Positions 18,645 to 27,907 of a DNA stretch of 64,000 nt are shown piece after piece. The stretch comes from Sneathiella glossodoripedis JCM 23214 (lineage in GTDB: Bacteria > Pseudomonadota > Alphaproteobacteria > Sneathiellales > Sneathiellaceae), in assembly GCF_000616095.1 (NCBI RefSeq), contig NZ_BAMS01000006.1, forward strand, positions 62,001 through 126,000, written 5' to 3'. The position numbers and the translations under genes were made by a program. A model generated the notes under the pieces. The model was not told the DNA's origin and made no database searches. It saw only the letters and a list, made by a program, of their open reading frames with translations. Position 1 is the stretch's first letter. Every line of letters starts with the position of its first letter.

Positions 18645-19832
18645 GTGAAAAGTTTTGCCAAAATTTCAGTCTGTCTTCTATTAATCTCAGCTTTGTTTTT
18701 GTCAAAAGAAGTTGTGGCGGCCAATATTGAAATTGGTTTGAACGCAGACATGTCATCAAGTTCTGCTTTGGCGGGCCGTGCAATCCAAAGAGGCGCCCAA
18801 ATCGCAATTGATGAAATTAATGAAGGCGGAGGTATACTGGGTCGACAGCTTGAACTTGTCACACGTGACCATCGTGGCAATCCCGCCAGAGGTAAAGATA
18901 ACATTCTTGAATTGTCGGAACGTGAGAATATTGTTGCTGTCTTGGGCGGATTGCATACACCTGTTGTGCTGGCTGAGTTGGATCTTGTTCATAAGAAAAG
19001 GCTGCCATACCTGATCCCCTGGGCGGCTGGAACCCAAATAATACAGAATAACCATTCTCCGAATTTTGTTTTCAGGGTATCTGTTCGGGATGAATATGCG
19101 AGCTCGTTTTTGTTGTCAGAAGCAAAAAAACTGGGTTACAAACGGCCGTGCTTGCTGCTTGAAAATACGGGCTGGGGGAGATCCAATAATAATGGTTTTC
19201 ATAATGCGGCTAGTACAATCAACATGCCAATACCTGCTACCCAATGGTTTAATTGGGGGCAAACAGACTTCCAGGATATTCTCAAGAATTTGGTTTCTGC
19301 TAATTGTGACGTCATTATGTTTGTTGGCAATTCCAGAGAAGGCAAGCATATGGTTCAGTCGCTAGCCTCTTTGCCAGTTGCAGATCAACTGCCGATAATT
19401 TCTCATTGGGGTATTACTGGCGCAGACTTTGTCAAAGTTGCTGGACCTGATATATCAAAAATCAATCTTGTATTCCTTCAAACATATTCGTTTCTTGAGC
19501 CAACCGATCAGCGTTTAGCTGACAAATTCGTCAAGCATTACTTTAAAAGATTTCCGGATACCAAATCCGTCACTGACATTAAAGCACCCGTTGGGAGTGC
19601 CCACGCATACGATCTGGTGCATATTCTTGCCACTGCCATCCGTCAGTCAGGATCGCTAGACAGAACTCGCGTGCGTGAAGAGCTTGAAAGAATAGAATTT
19701 TATTCAGGACTTGTTCGCAAGTATAAACCGCCATTTACCGAAGATCAGCACGATGCCTTGGACAGCTCGGATTTCAGATTGGCTCGTTTCAATGAAGCTG
19801 GTGTTATAATACCTCTTGAAAGCAATCAGTGA
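18645..19832 (+). CDS. Periplasmic binding protein, Leu/Ile/Val (PBP1) type, paired with a sensor kinase
   Basis: A 395-residue secreted type I periplasmic binding protein. A signal peptide (residues 1-25, ending KEVVA) precedes IEIGLNADMSSSSALAGRA, the ligand-binding entry typical of branched-chain amino-acid/urea/amide receptors. It starts with GTG at 18645 behind AAAGGAAG. No ABC permease or ATPase genes follow. Instead its stop overlaps the start of a hybrid histidine kinase (TGATG). By analogy with TorT/TorS and LuxP/LuxQ, it probably senses a ligand in the periplasm and presents it to the kinase. The ligand is unknown. Confidence 0.85.
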   Translation: MKSFAKISVCLLLISALFLSKEVVAANIEIGLNADMSSSSALAGRAIQRGAQIAIDEINEGGGILGRQLELVTRDHRGNPARGKDNILELSERENIVAVLGGLHTPVVLAELDLVHKKRLPYLIPWAAGTQIIQNNHSPNFVFRVSVRDEYASSFLLSEAKKLGYKRPCLLLENTGWGRSNNNGFHNAASTINMPIPATQWFNWGQTDFQDILKNLVSANCDVIMFVGNSREGKHMVQSLASLPVADQLPIISHWGITGADFVKVAGPDISKINLVFLQTYSFLEPTDQRLADKFVKHYFKRFPDTKSVTDIKAPVGSAHAYDLVHILATAIRQSGSLDRTRVREELERIEFYSGLVRKYKPPFTEDQHDALDSSDFRLARFNEAGVIIPLESNQ

Positions 19833-22800
19833 TGATGCAAGCCACTGGCGAAGATATACAAAAACGCTCTCGATCACTCGCAAGTTATTTAAATTTTCGG
19901 GTGATTTTACCGTCGGTCTTTATAATGGTGGCGGTGTCAGTCATGGCCACCTTGTTTATTCAAAAGCAAATGACGGCGGACGTAAAAGAACGTTTAACCA
20001 GTCAAGTAAAGCAAAGTGCTGATGTTATGGCTTTGCGTTTGAATTTGTTAGTGGAATCCGTACAAGCGATCGCAGAAAATGATTTGGTTGTAAATGGTGT
20101 CATTGACGAGCAAAACCGTCAGGGGTACTTACCGGCATTTTTTAATTCTTTGAGACTTGCAGAGACGCATAGCGGTGCGATTTATCTAACAGATTACAAA
20201 GGCCGGGAAATTGCCGGAAGCAAATCAAAGGACATTTATTCACTTCCAAACGTCGAGATTTGGCTGCAACAGGTGATGTCAGGTGAAGTGTATTTTGACT
20301 TGCAGCCATATCATCTGGTGATAGCTGTACCAGTTATTTACAATGACCTGCCTGAAGGGGCAGTTGTTGTGTATTATCCGCAAGGTGGGCTCCATGAAAT
20401 ACTGGATTTACCCTCACTTACAACGTTTAAAGCTGTTGTCGGTCGCGATGGAGCTAGTCTCTTTTCTTCAATTCCGGGCATATACGGGTCAGGTTTAAAC
20501 CAGTCAAACGAAGCTAATGGCGACTGGATATTTGAAACCATTGTAGTTCCAGGATATGAAAATTTGCGTGTTGTTGCAGGAGAGACTGCGAGTAACGCAT
20601 ATGCAATGAGTGAGCAGGCGAAGTTTGTGTTTATACTCACAACTGTCATTTTCATTGTTGTGATGTTGCTTTGTAGCGTCACTTTACTCGGAAAAGTGAG
20701 TAGGCCGCTCAAGGCGCTGAGTGCAACTGCCGATGCTATCGGGCGAAAAGGCAAATTAAGTGAGCGCGCTAAATTTGTGGGTGCAAAAGAGTTTCAGGAT
20801 CTTGCAGCCAGTTTTAATCGCATGCTCGAAAAGGTAGAAAGTTCTTCAAACGACCTTAAGACTGAAATTGAAGAGAGAAAAGAATTAACGCAAAAACTGG
20901 AAGACAGTAAGCACAGTTTAATGCGGGCTCAGAAGGTCGCTAACATAGGTTATTGGAAGTTAAATTGGATCACAGGTGAAGAAGAATGGTCGCCTCATCT
21001 TAGAAGCATTTATGGGGTGTCAGGTCACGTAAAGCCTAGTTTTAAGCAATTTCAGGCCTGTGTACATGAAGAGGATTTGCCATACGTTCTCAAATCACAA
21101 AAAGCGGGCCTGGAAGAAAAGAGACCTTTTTCTACTGAATACAGACTTGTTCATAAAAATGGAAATATTAGGCAGGTAATATGCTACATAGATCCAGAAT
21201 TGAACGAAGACGGAGAGTTGGTAGCCGTTGCTGGTATCGTCCTCGATGTTACCAACTTACGAAATACGCAAAAAGAACTGAATAGTTCGTTGCAAAAATT
21301 ACATGAAACCAACATGTCGCTGGAAGCTACTGTAGAGCAGCGGACCAGAGAGTTGCTTGAAGCGAAAGAAAAGGCTGAACAAGCAAGCCAAGCGAAAAGT
21401 GAATTTTTAGCATCAATGAGTCATGAAATTCGCACACCTATGACCGGTGTCATAGGTTTTGCTGAAATGCTGCTTGAAGATGAGATGCCTGCTAAAAGCA
21501 GGGCCAAAGTTCAACGGATCATAGAAGCGACTAAATCACTTCTCAGCATTATTAATGACATTTTGGATATGTCTAAAATGGATGCTGGCAAGATGGAGCT
21601 TGAAAGAATTGACTTCAAGCTACCCAAACTGATCGAGAATGTGGTTTCTCTGTTCGATGAAAAAATTGCTCAGTCAGATGATCTGACAATTGTGACCAGC
21701 ATTGACACTCGCTTGCCAGAAAAAATTAAATGTGACCCGACAAGGTTGCGGCAAATTTTGGTCAATCTTGTTGGAAACGCAGTTAAGTTTACGGACAAGG
21801 GAGAAGTTCGAATCAATGTGAGCTTAAAACAACCGAAAGGTGGTGGCTCTTATTTGAAGTTCCTCGTAGAGGATGAAGGTATCGGCATGGATGAAGAAAC
21901 CCTGTCCGCTATTTTCACCGAATTTAGTCAGGCTGACGCCTCGATTTCGCGAAAATATCAAGGCACAGGGCTTGGTTTGGCTATTTGTAAAAAGCTGGTT
22001 GCATTATGCGGTGGGGAAATCGGTGTGAGTAGCCGCTTGGGTGAGGGGAGTCGTTTCTGGTTTGAAATACCTTTCGAAGAAAGTACTGCAAATGATGACG
22101 AGATCATTGAAGAGTTAGCTCCACAGTACGAAGTGAGCCAATCACTTAAAATTCTGATTGCTGAAGACAATCAAGTGAATCAGATGATCATAGCAAATAC
22201 CGTAGAGGGATTTGGGCATTATTGCGATGTGGTTCCGAACGGCGCGGAAGCAGTCAGGAGATTGAAAGAACAGCCGTACGATTTAATTTTGATGGATGTT
22301 CGTATGCCTGAAATGAGTGGGCCGGATGCAACCCGTGTCATTCGCAAGCTTGAAGATCAGGAACGGGCAAATGTCCCAATTATTGCATTGACAGCAGATG
22401 CTATGAATTCCCAGCGTCAAGGGTATCTGGATGCTGGCATGAATGATTGTGTCACTAAACCGTTCGAGCGTAGTGATTTAATCGCTGCAATCAATAAAGT
22501 AATGGGAAGAGATATTCATCTGCCGTCACAAGAGAGTCAAAAGCCAACGGAAACAAGTAAATCGACTCAAAATATTCTTGAACAGATAGAGGCAATTCCC
22601 ATCGGTAACGAGGATGAGCTTAATACTTTGAGCCATACACTTGGGTCAGATAAGTTTATGATGATACTGGAAACCGCACTCAGCACCCATAAAGACCAGC
22701 TGGTTCAACTCAAACAGTGTGTTGAAGCGGGAGATGCGGGCACAATTCATAATGTTGCTCATTCTATCAAAGGGTCGTCCGGGCTGTTGTTTGGAACGCG

Positions 22801-22951
22801 CTTAGCTGCATTAGCTGCAGAAATTCAGTCAAATGCTGAAGATATTGAATATGTGAAAGCAATTTTGCCCGCAACAGAAGCGACTTTAAACGAGACACTT
22901 GTTTGGTGGGAAAGTAAAAGCATAACGCCGTCAGCCAAGATCCTTCATTAA
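19832..22951 (+). CDS. Hybrid histidine kinase with PAS, REC and HPt domains
   Basis: A phosphorelay sensor of about 1039 residues. Domains in order: TM1 (about 25-47), periplasmic sensor domain (about 50-265), TM2 (about 268-290), HAMP, PAS (about 370-480), a coiled-coil linker, HisKA with phospho-His near residue 530 (SHEIRTP), HATPase (NLVGNAVKFTD, GTGLGLAICKKL), receiver with phospho-Asp near 820 (LILMDVRMPEMSG), and C-terminal HPt with His near 976 (AHSIKGSSG). This is the TorS/ArcB-type four-step layout. The ATG at 19832 overlaps the stop of the binding-protein gene. No cognate output regulator is adjacent, so the final response regulator lies elsewhere. Confidence 0.94.
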   Translation: MMQATGEDIQKRSRSLASYLNFRVILPSVFIMVAVSVMATLFIQKQMTADVKERLTSQVKQSADVMALRLNLLVESVQAIAENDLVVNGVIDEQNRQGYLPAFFNSLRLAETHSGAIYLTDYKGREIAGSKSKDIYSLPNVEIWLQQVMSGEVYFDLQPYHLVIAVPVIYNDLPEGAVVVYYPQGGLHEILDLPSLTTFKAVVGRDGASLFSSIPGIYGSGLNQSNEANGDWIFETIVVPGYENLRVVAGETASNAYAMSEQAKFVFILTTVIFIVVMLLCSVTLLGKVSRPLKALSATADAIGRKGKLSERAKFVGAKEFQDLAASFNRMLEKVESSSNDLKTEIEERKELTQKLEDSKHSLMRAQKVANIGYWKLNWITGEEEWSPHLRSIYGVSGHVKPSFKQFQACVHEEDLPYVLKSQKAGLEEKRPFSTEYRLVHKNGNIRQVICYIDPELNEDGELVAVAGIVLDVTNLRNTQKELNSSLQKLHETNMSLEATVEQRTRELLEAKEKAEQASQAKSEFLASMSHEIRTPMTGVIGFAEMLLEDEMPAKSRAKVQRIIEATKSLLSIINDILDMSKMDAGKMELERIDFKLPKLIENVVSLFDEKIAQSDDLTIVTSIDTRLPEKIKCDPTRLRQILVNLVGNAVKFTDKGEVRINVSLKQPKGGGSYLKFLVEDEGIGMDEETLSAIFTEFSQADASISRKYQGTGLGLAICKKLVALCGGEIGVSSRLGEGSRFWFEIPFEESTANDDEIIEELAPQYEVSQSLKILIAEDNQVNQMIIANTVEGFGHYCDVVPNGAEAVRRLKEQPYDLILMDVRMPEMSGPDATRVIRKLEDQERANVPIIALTADAMNSQRQGYLDAGMNDCVTKPFERSDLIAAINKVMGRDIHLPSQESQKPTETSKSTQNILEQIEAIPIGNEDELNTLSHTLGSDKFMMILETALSTHKDQLVQLKQCVEAGDAGTIHNVAHSIKGSSGLLFGTRLAALAAEIQSNAEDIEYVKAILPATEATLNETLVWWESKSITPSAKILH

Positions 22952-23029
22952 ATTACAATATTCTTATTTGCGATTGATTGTGATGTTTAGTTGCAATTTT
23001 TTGTGATCATGATTATAAGCAAGTTAGTT

Positions 23030-23046
23030 TTAATAATCATTCGCAA
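23030..23046. promoter_or_regulatory. Possible Fur-type box upstream of the iron-binding-protein gene
   Basis: The stretch TTAATAATCATTCGCAA has the AT-rich, imperfect inverted repeat form of Fur boxes and lies 18 bases before the start of the FbpA/FutA-like gene. The match is partial (about half the symmetric positions), so this is a weak inference supported mainly by the downstream gene. Confidence 0.3.
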
Positions 23047-23064
23047 TCTCAGAAGGAATAAATT

Positions 23065-24087
23065 ATGCGTTTGGCTAAGATTCTGGTTACTGCTGCCGCT
23101 GTTGTAACTGCCCTAAGCTCTCCGTCATTTGCAAAAGCGGACGAAGTCAATCTCTATTCCTACCGACAGGAAAAGTTAATTCGTCCTATTTTGGATGAGT
23201 TTGAAAAAGACACAGGCGTTAAGGTGAATGTTGTGTTTGCTAAGAAAGGAATGCTGGAGCGCTTGAAGTCAGAGGGCATGAACAGCCCAGCTGATGCGAT
23301 CCTGACTGTTGATATTAGCCGCCTTGCTGAACATAAAGAGGCAGGCGTATTGCAGGCAATTTCTTCCGAAGAGTTAAATTCAAACATTCCTGCGCAATAT
23401 CGGGATCCTGAAGGTTTCTGGTATGGCCTCACTGTTCGCAGCCGGGTTGTTTACTATGCGAAAGATCGAGTGAACGCAACTGACCTGACTACATATGAAG
23501 ATCTGGCTGATCCAAAGTGGAAAGGCAAGATTTGTATTCGTTCTTCCTCAAATGTGTATAACCAGTCAATGCTCGCCGCTATGGTTGCGCATTTGGGTGA
23601 GAAGCAGGCCGAAGAGTGGGCGGCCGGTATCGCTGCAAATATGGCGCGTAAACCGCAAGGTGGCGATCGCGATCAAATTAAGGCTGCGGCCGCAGGTGAA
23701 TGTGATATCGCAATCGGCAACACATATTACTACGGTAAAATGCAGACTTCTAAAGATGCAGAACAGAAGTCAGCAGCAGAGAAAGTTGCGATATTCTGGC
23801 CAAACCAGGATGGGCGTGGTGCTCATGTCAATATTTCCGGTGCCGCGGTTACTAAAGCCGCGAAAAATAAGGAAAATGCGATTAAGCTGATTGAGTTCCT
23901 TTCAAGCGACAAAGCACAACAATTCTATGCATCTTCAAATTTTGAATATCCGGTAAAACCAGGTATTGAAATTGATGGAACTGTTGCTGCTTGGGGTAAA
24001 CCAAAATTCGATGCTATTGGCCTTGACAAAGTTGCTGATAAGCAAGCAGATGCGGTAAAGATTTTTGACCGTGTTGGCTGGCGCTAA
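23065..24087 (+). CDS. Fe(III) ABC transporter substrate-binding protein (FbpA/FutA-like)
   Basis: A 340-residue periplasmic ferric-ion binding protein. The signal peptide spans residues 1-26 (SPSFAKA). The mature start EVNLYSYRQEKLIRPILDEF is typical of the FutA/FbpA family, and the C-lobe has the paired tyrosines in IAIGNTYYYGKM that coordinate iron. Permease and ATPase genes are not adjacent; the gene stands alone with its own strong terminator. RBS: AGAAGGA before the ATG. Confidence 0.92.
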   Translation: MRLAKILVTAAAVVTALSSPSFAKADEVNLYSYRQEKLIRPILDEFEKDTGVKVNVVFAKKGMLERLKSEGMNSPADAILTVDISRLAEHKEAGVLQAISSEELNSNIPAQYRDPEGFWYGLTVRSRVVYYAKDRVNATDLTTYEDLADPKWKGKICIRSSSNVYNQSMLAAMVAHLGEKQAEEWAAGIAANMARKPQGGDRDQIKAAAAGECDIAIGNTYYYGKMQTSKDAEQKSAAEKVAIFWPNQDGRGAHVNISGAAVTKAAKNKENAIKLIEFLSSDKAQQFYASSNFEYPVKPGIEIDGTVAAWGKPKFDAIGLDKVADKQADAVKIFDRVGWR

Positions 24088-24111
24088 GCAAGACCACAAG
24101 ATCATAATCAG

Positions 24112-24138
24112 ACGGGCGCCAATGGCGCCCGTTTTTTT
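24112..24138 (+). terminator. Rho-independent terminator of the iron-binding-protein gene
   Basis: The perfect 9-bp stem ACGGGCGCC/GGCGCCCGT (24112-24120 with 24124-24132) has a 3-base loop and is followed by seven T residues, 25 bases after the stop codon. Confidence 0.92.
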
Positions 24139-25072
24139 ATCTGAGTGCGTTATTTAAGTGGGTGACCCCTTCTGAAATTGCTGCTTTGGCTTTGTCTATT
24201 GCGCCGCCCAGATTAATGAACCCGTGGATCATGCCAGCGTAATCTGTATAGGTTACGGAAGCGCCTGCTTCTTGAAGCTTCATGGCAAAAGCTTTCCCTT
24301 CGTCTTTCAATGGATCGTATTGCGCGGTTTGTATCAAACTGCCCGGCATGTTGGACAATTCGGGGTATAGCAATGGGGAAGCTCGCCAGTCATCACGATC
24401 CGATGGGGACCTTAAATAGTGGTTTTGGAACCAGTTCATCAGACTGGTCGTCAAAAAATAACCTTCGCCGCAATCCTGATGGGATGGTGTCGTCATATGC
24501 ATGTTCGTTGCTGGATAGATAAGCCATTGAAAATCGGGCAAGGTAAATTGGTCTTCGAGTGCCATCAGTGAGACGACAGCACTCAGGTTTCCCCCAGCAC
24601 TGTCACCGGCGACCGCTACTTTGGATGGGCCACCACCAAATTTACCAGCATTGGCTCTGGCCCATTTATAGGCCGAAAATGAGTCCTGTGGGGCAGCAGG
24701 AAAAGGTGCTTCTGGCCCCATACGGTAGTCAACAGAGATAACTAGAAAATTTCCTTCGTTACTGATCTGTCTGCACAGGCTGTCATGGCTGTTTCGACTG
24801 CCAATAACCCACCCACCCCCGTGGTAGAAAACAATAACCGGAATATTTTGATCACCTGAAACCGGGGAATAGATCCGTAAAGGAATAGTGCCATTAGGAC
24901 CCTCTATCTCCAGATCCTCTGTCTTCCCGATTGGAATATCTTTTAAACAAAGCTTCTGAGCACGCTCTTCATAAGTGCGTTTCGCTTCTTGAGCTGTCAT
25001 TTCCTCAAGCGGAGGGACTTTTGCCTCAATTGCGATATCCAATACCCATTTTGCTTGCGGGTCCAGTGTCAT
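24137..25072 (-). CDS. Alpha/beta hydrolase, HSL-type (esterase/lipase family IV)
   Basis: A 311-residue serine esterase of the hormone-sensitive-lipase group. The oxyanion motif is FYHGGGWVIGS (near residue 85), the nucleophile elbow GDSAGGNLSA (Ser near 158), and the C-terminal His lies in MIHGFINLGG. It probably hydrolyses short-chain esters. It overlaps the upstream isomerase gene by four bases (the isomerase stop overlaps this ATG), so the two form an operon, possibly for an aromatic or ester substrate. Confidence 0.92.
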   Translation of the reverse strand: MTLDPQAKWVLDIAIEAKVPPLEEMTAQEAKRTYEERAQKLCLKDIPIGKTEDLEIEGPNGTIPLRIYSPVSGDQNIPVIVFYHGGGWVIGSRNSHDSLCRQISNEGNFLVISVDYRMGPEAPFPAAPQDSFSAYKWARANAGKFGGGPSKVAVAGDSAGGNLSAVVSLMALEDQFTLPDFQWLIYPATNMHMTTPSHQDCGEGYFLTTSLMNWFQNHYLRSPSDRDDWRASPLLYPELSNMPGSLIQTAQYDPLKDEGKAFAMKLQEAGASVTYTDYAGMIHGFINLGGAIDKAKAAISEGVTHLNNALR

Positions 25073-25677
25073 GAATTTGCCTCGCCAATGAGTTTTTTCT
25101 CTACAAAATCAAGGCGATCCTGACCCCAGAATATTTCGTCATCGATCACATAGCTGGGGGCTCCAAATACGCCTTTGTCGACCGCTTCTTGCGAATATGA
25201 TTTGAAGAGGGTCGAATATTTTTCAGCTTTAGCCTGATCAAGTAATTCCTGACCCTTGAAGCCGTATTGGTCCGCAATTTCAATAAGAGTGTCTGAATTT
25301 GAAATATCCTGCTCGTCTTTCCAGACTGCCTGCAGAAACCTCTCACCAAGTCCCAAAGCGTCAAGATTGTTTTCCGCTGCTGCCAGACACATGTAGGAAG
25401 CCAAGCCAGCATCTACGGGAAAGTATTTGGGCTCCAAGTTTAAGGGAATATTGAGTTCGGCCTTCCATCGCTTGAGTTCCATAAAGCGATACCTTTGTCT
25501 TTCGGGTGCGCGTTTTGCAAGAGGAAGGCCACCTGTCGCGGGGAAAATCAACCCAAAATCCACAGGTTTAAAGTTAATTTGCGCATTGTGCCGGCTGGCA
25601 ATATCGCAAAGTCTTCTGTGGCCGAGATAGGTCCAGGGGGACGATAGGCCAGCATAATAGTCAATAATTTTTAGCAT
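25069..25677 (-). CDS. 2-hydroxychromene-2-carboxylate isomerase family (DsbA-like, kappa GST)
   Basis: A 202-residue thioredoxin-fold protein without a CxxC. The N-terminal YYAGLSSPWTYLGHRRL carries the catalytic Ser of the HCCA-isomerase/kappa-GST family, and the C-terminal VFGAPSYVIDDEIFWGQDRL is the family signature. Known members isomerise a naphthalene-pathway intermediate using glutathione; many relatives have unknown substrates. It is the first gene of a two-gene operon with the esterase. Confidence 0.88.
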   Translation of the reverse strand: MLKIIDYYAGLSSPWTYLGHRRLCDIASRHNAQINFKPVDFGLIFPATGGLPLAKRAPERQRYRFMELKRWKAELNIPLNLEPKYFPVDAGLASYMCLAAAENNLDALGLGERFLQAVWKDEQDISNSDTLIEIADQYGFKGQELLDQAKAEKYSTLFKSYSQEAVDKGVFGAPSYVIDDEIFWGQDRLDFVEKKLIGEANS

Positions 25678-25746
25678 GGTGCTTCCTTTTGCTTTTTAAG
25701 CCATATTGGCAAGCTTTCTTGTGGATGTCCACGCAGCAGTTGGGGC

Positions 25747-26352
25747 TTATTGATTAAACAAATCGTGAGCCATCAGAGTAGCTTGTGTTCTGTTTTTAAC
25801 TGACAGCCGTTTATATAAAGATGTCGCGTGTACTTTCACGGTACCTTCTGACAATCCCATTTTTTCGGCAATTTCGCGATTACTTAATCCTACAGAGATT
25901 AATTGCCAGATTTGCCGTTGTTTGGGGGTAAGGTTTCTGATCTTGTCAGAACCGCCGATCGGTTCGTTGCTGGTGCTGTTTTTGTGTTTGCGGAAAGCAG
26001 ACGTTATCAATTCGAACAATTTAACGTGACTACTCACAGGTGCTGTTTTTTCAATAACACCATCAAGCCCGTTTTCTTTTATCTGAGCCACATCTGCTGG
26101 CTCATCAACGCTGATGATCACTGGGCTGCCGCCGCTCATTCGGCGGAGTTTCGTCAAGGTTTGTGAGCTTTTGTCGGGAAGGGTGTTGCTGCCAACGACA
26201 ACCAGATCATAGCCTGACTTCTTAAGCGAGCTTTGAAGTTGGTCGTAGGTATCACAGTGAAGGACTTCGCAATCGGCGGAGCAGGCTTCATTCAATGCGA
26301 ATTCTATTCCATCTCTAAATAAAACATGCGCATCTGTCACGATAACAAGCAT
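25747..26352 (-). CDS. LuxR/NarL-type regulator with degenerate receiver domain
   Basis: A two-domain regulator. The C-terminal HTH is canonical (LTPKQRQIWQLISVGLSNRE, then GLSEGTVKVHATSLYKRL). The N-terminal receiver fold (residues about 1-120) keeps an Asp in VTDAHVLFRDG, Ser in VIISVDE and Lys in GVIEKTAP. Where the phospho-accepting Asp should be, it reads YDLVVVGSNTLP, so that Asp is replaced by Gly. It therefore probably works without Asp phosphorylation. I choose the ATG at 26352, with GGGGGA eight bases upstream; an in-frame ATG at 26394 would add 14 residues. No kinase is adjacent. Confidence 0.85.
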   Translation of the reverse strand: MLVIVTDAHVLFRDGIEFALNEACSADCEVLHCDTYDQLQSSLKKSGYDLVVVGSNTLPDKSSQTLTKLRRMSGGSPVIISVDEPADVAQIKENGLDGVIEKTAPVSSHVKLFELITSAFRKHKNSTSNEPIGGSDKIRNLTPKQRQIWQLISVGLSNREIAEKMGLSEGTVKVHATSLYKRLSVKNRTQATLMAHDLFNQ

Positions 26353-26473
26353 GTTAAAATCCCCCAATGCTGGCACCGCCAAATTCGATGACATAATATG
26401 GTGTAATGCACCTTATGAGGGTAACCCAAACTGTGATGCGAGTATAGGTTTTTTTCTGTTACCTCAAGACCTG

Positions 26474-27808
26474 TTAAGTATAACCGCGTAAATCATTAAA
26501 TTGCCGAACGGCAAATGAGTCTGTCATACCGGAAACAAAATCAGTAATATCAAGCAACCATTCATAAAGGGGCTTGGACTGCTGGCGCTGATTGCCAAAT
26601 AAATTCATGACCACTTTTGAGCGCGGGGAAGGCGAGGTCCCATTTCTCAAATACTGTTCCCACTCGGAATTAGCGATGAAGAAGGCATCAAGCATTGTAT
26701 TGAGAATTTCTGATCCTCTTAACTCCGCCTGAATCCTTTCACGATGATTGAAAATGCGACTTTTACAGAGGTTTTCGACCTCTTTAAAGATTGAAGCGTT
26801 CATGGAATAGCTGAGCAGATCTTTCTTGAAAGTACCGGCTAGAATTTCCCCTTCAAAATCTGCGAAAATTGAGGAAACCTCACCGATAAGATGCCCAATG
26901 CATTTAGCGCGGAGATACGAAATTTTCTCAGAATTATCGGTGATTTCGCCGTAACGGTGAGGGGCTTCAGCCAACAGGCGCAGCATTAGATCTTCTGTTT
27001 CATCAAATTCCAGTCGACCAAGCTTGTAGCCATCTTCGATATCTACAACCGAATAACAAATATCATCGGCAGCTTCTACCAGATAGGTCAAAGGGTGCCG
27101 GCACCAATATGTTTCAGTTCCACGACGGATAAGGCCAAGTTCTTCTGCTATTTCTTCAAACTCGGGTATTTCCGACTGCATAATACCAAATTTTTTACCG
27201 GCCTGATCATCCTCAATTTGGCCGCTGATTATTGAAGTTCTAGGGTATTTCATAAAGGTGCCAAGAGTTGCGTAAGTGAGGCGAAGACCACCGTCGTGGC
27301 GCCAGTTTTGCAACTTGGTTAAAACACGAAATCCTTGCGCATTTCCTTCAAAATTCAGGAAGTCCATTTTTTGCGGAGGGGAGAGTTCATCAAGTTGCCC
27401 CTGCGCATTGGGTTTGACGTTGAACCAGTGACGAATTGTATCCTCGCCAAAATGGCCAAAAGGCGGGTTTCCTATATCATGTGCCAGGCAGGCAGCAGAT
27501 ACGATATGTCCAAATTCAGCGGCCGTGTAATCACTATTTTTAAGATGTCGGTCGATCACAACCTGTCCTGCGTTGGCGCCCAAGGATCGCCCAACTGAAG
27601 CAACTTCCATCGAATGGGTAAGACGCGTTCTAACATAATCGCTTTCGGACATCGAATGGACCTGAGTTTTATCCTGCAGCCGGCGAAAAGCGCTGGAGAA
27701 GACAATTCTGTCCTGATCTTTGTGAAAAGGGCTTCGGGAAGCGGAAACTGGGTCGTTGAGCTGCTGGCCATATCGTTTGCTTGACAGCAGCTTGTACCAA
27801 TCCATCAT
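26474..27808 (-). CDS. dgt: dGTP triphosphohydrolase (dGTPase-like)
   Basis: HD-domain enzyme that hydrolyses dGTP/dNTPs to deoxynucleosides and triphosphate, controlling nucleotide pools. Conserved features are the N-terminal SRSPFHKDQDRIVFSSAFRR and LQDKTQVHSM, then the HD metal site: His in RLTHSMEVASVGR, HD in CLAHDIGNPPFGHFGE, and a later Asp in AADDICYSVVDIEDG. The length of 443-444 residues fits the dgt type 2 subfamily common in alphaproteobacteria. Two adjacent ATGs (27808 and 27805) are possible starts. The next upstream gene on this strand is an uncharacterised small ORF. Confidence 0.93.
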   Translation of the reverse strand: MMDWYKLLSSKRYGQQLNDPVSASRSPFHKDQDRIVFSSAFRRLQDKTQVHSMSESDYVRTRLTHSMEVASVGRSLGANAGQVVIDRHLKNSDYTAAEFGHIVSAACLAHDIGNPPFGHFGEDTIRHWFNVKPNAQGQLDELSPPQKMDFLNFEGNAQGFRVLTKLQNWRHDGGLRLTYATLGTFMKYPRTSIISGQIEDDQAGKKFGIMQSEIPEFEEIAEELGLIRRGTETYWCRHPLTYLVEAADDICYSVVDIEDGYKLGRLEFDETEDLMLRLLAEAPHRYGEITDNSEKISYLRAKCIGHLIGEVSSIFADFEGEILAGTFKKDLLSYSMNASIFKEVENLCKSRIFNHRERIQAELRGSEILNTMLDAFFIANSEWEQYLRNGTSPSPRSKVVMNLFGNQRQQSKPLYEWLLDITDFVSGMTDSFAVRQFNDLRGYT

Positions 27809-27907
27809 TTATCCATATTCCTTTTCGATGAGTTGTCTGATTTGATATGTGCGTTGTATCGGATCTTAAAATAGGAACTTATATAGACAGAAACAAATAT
27901 TAACTGC

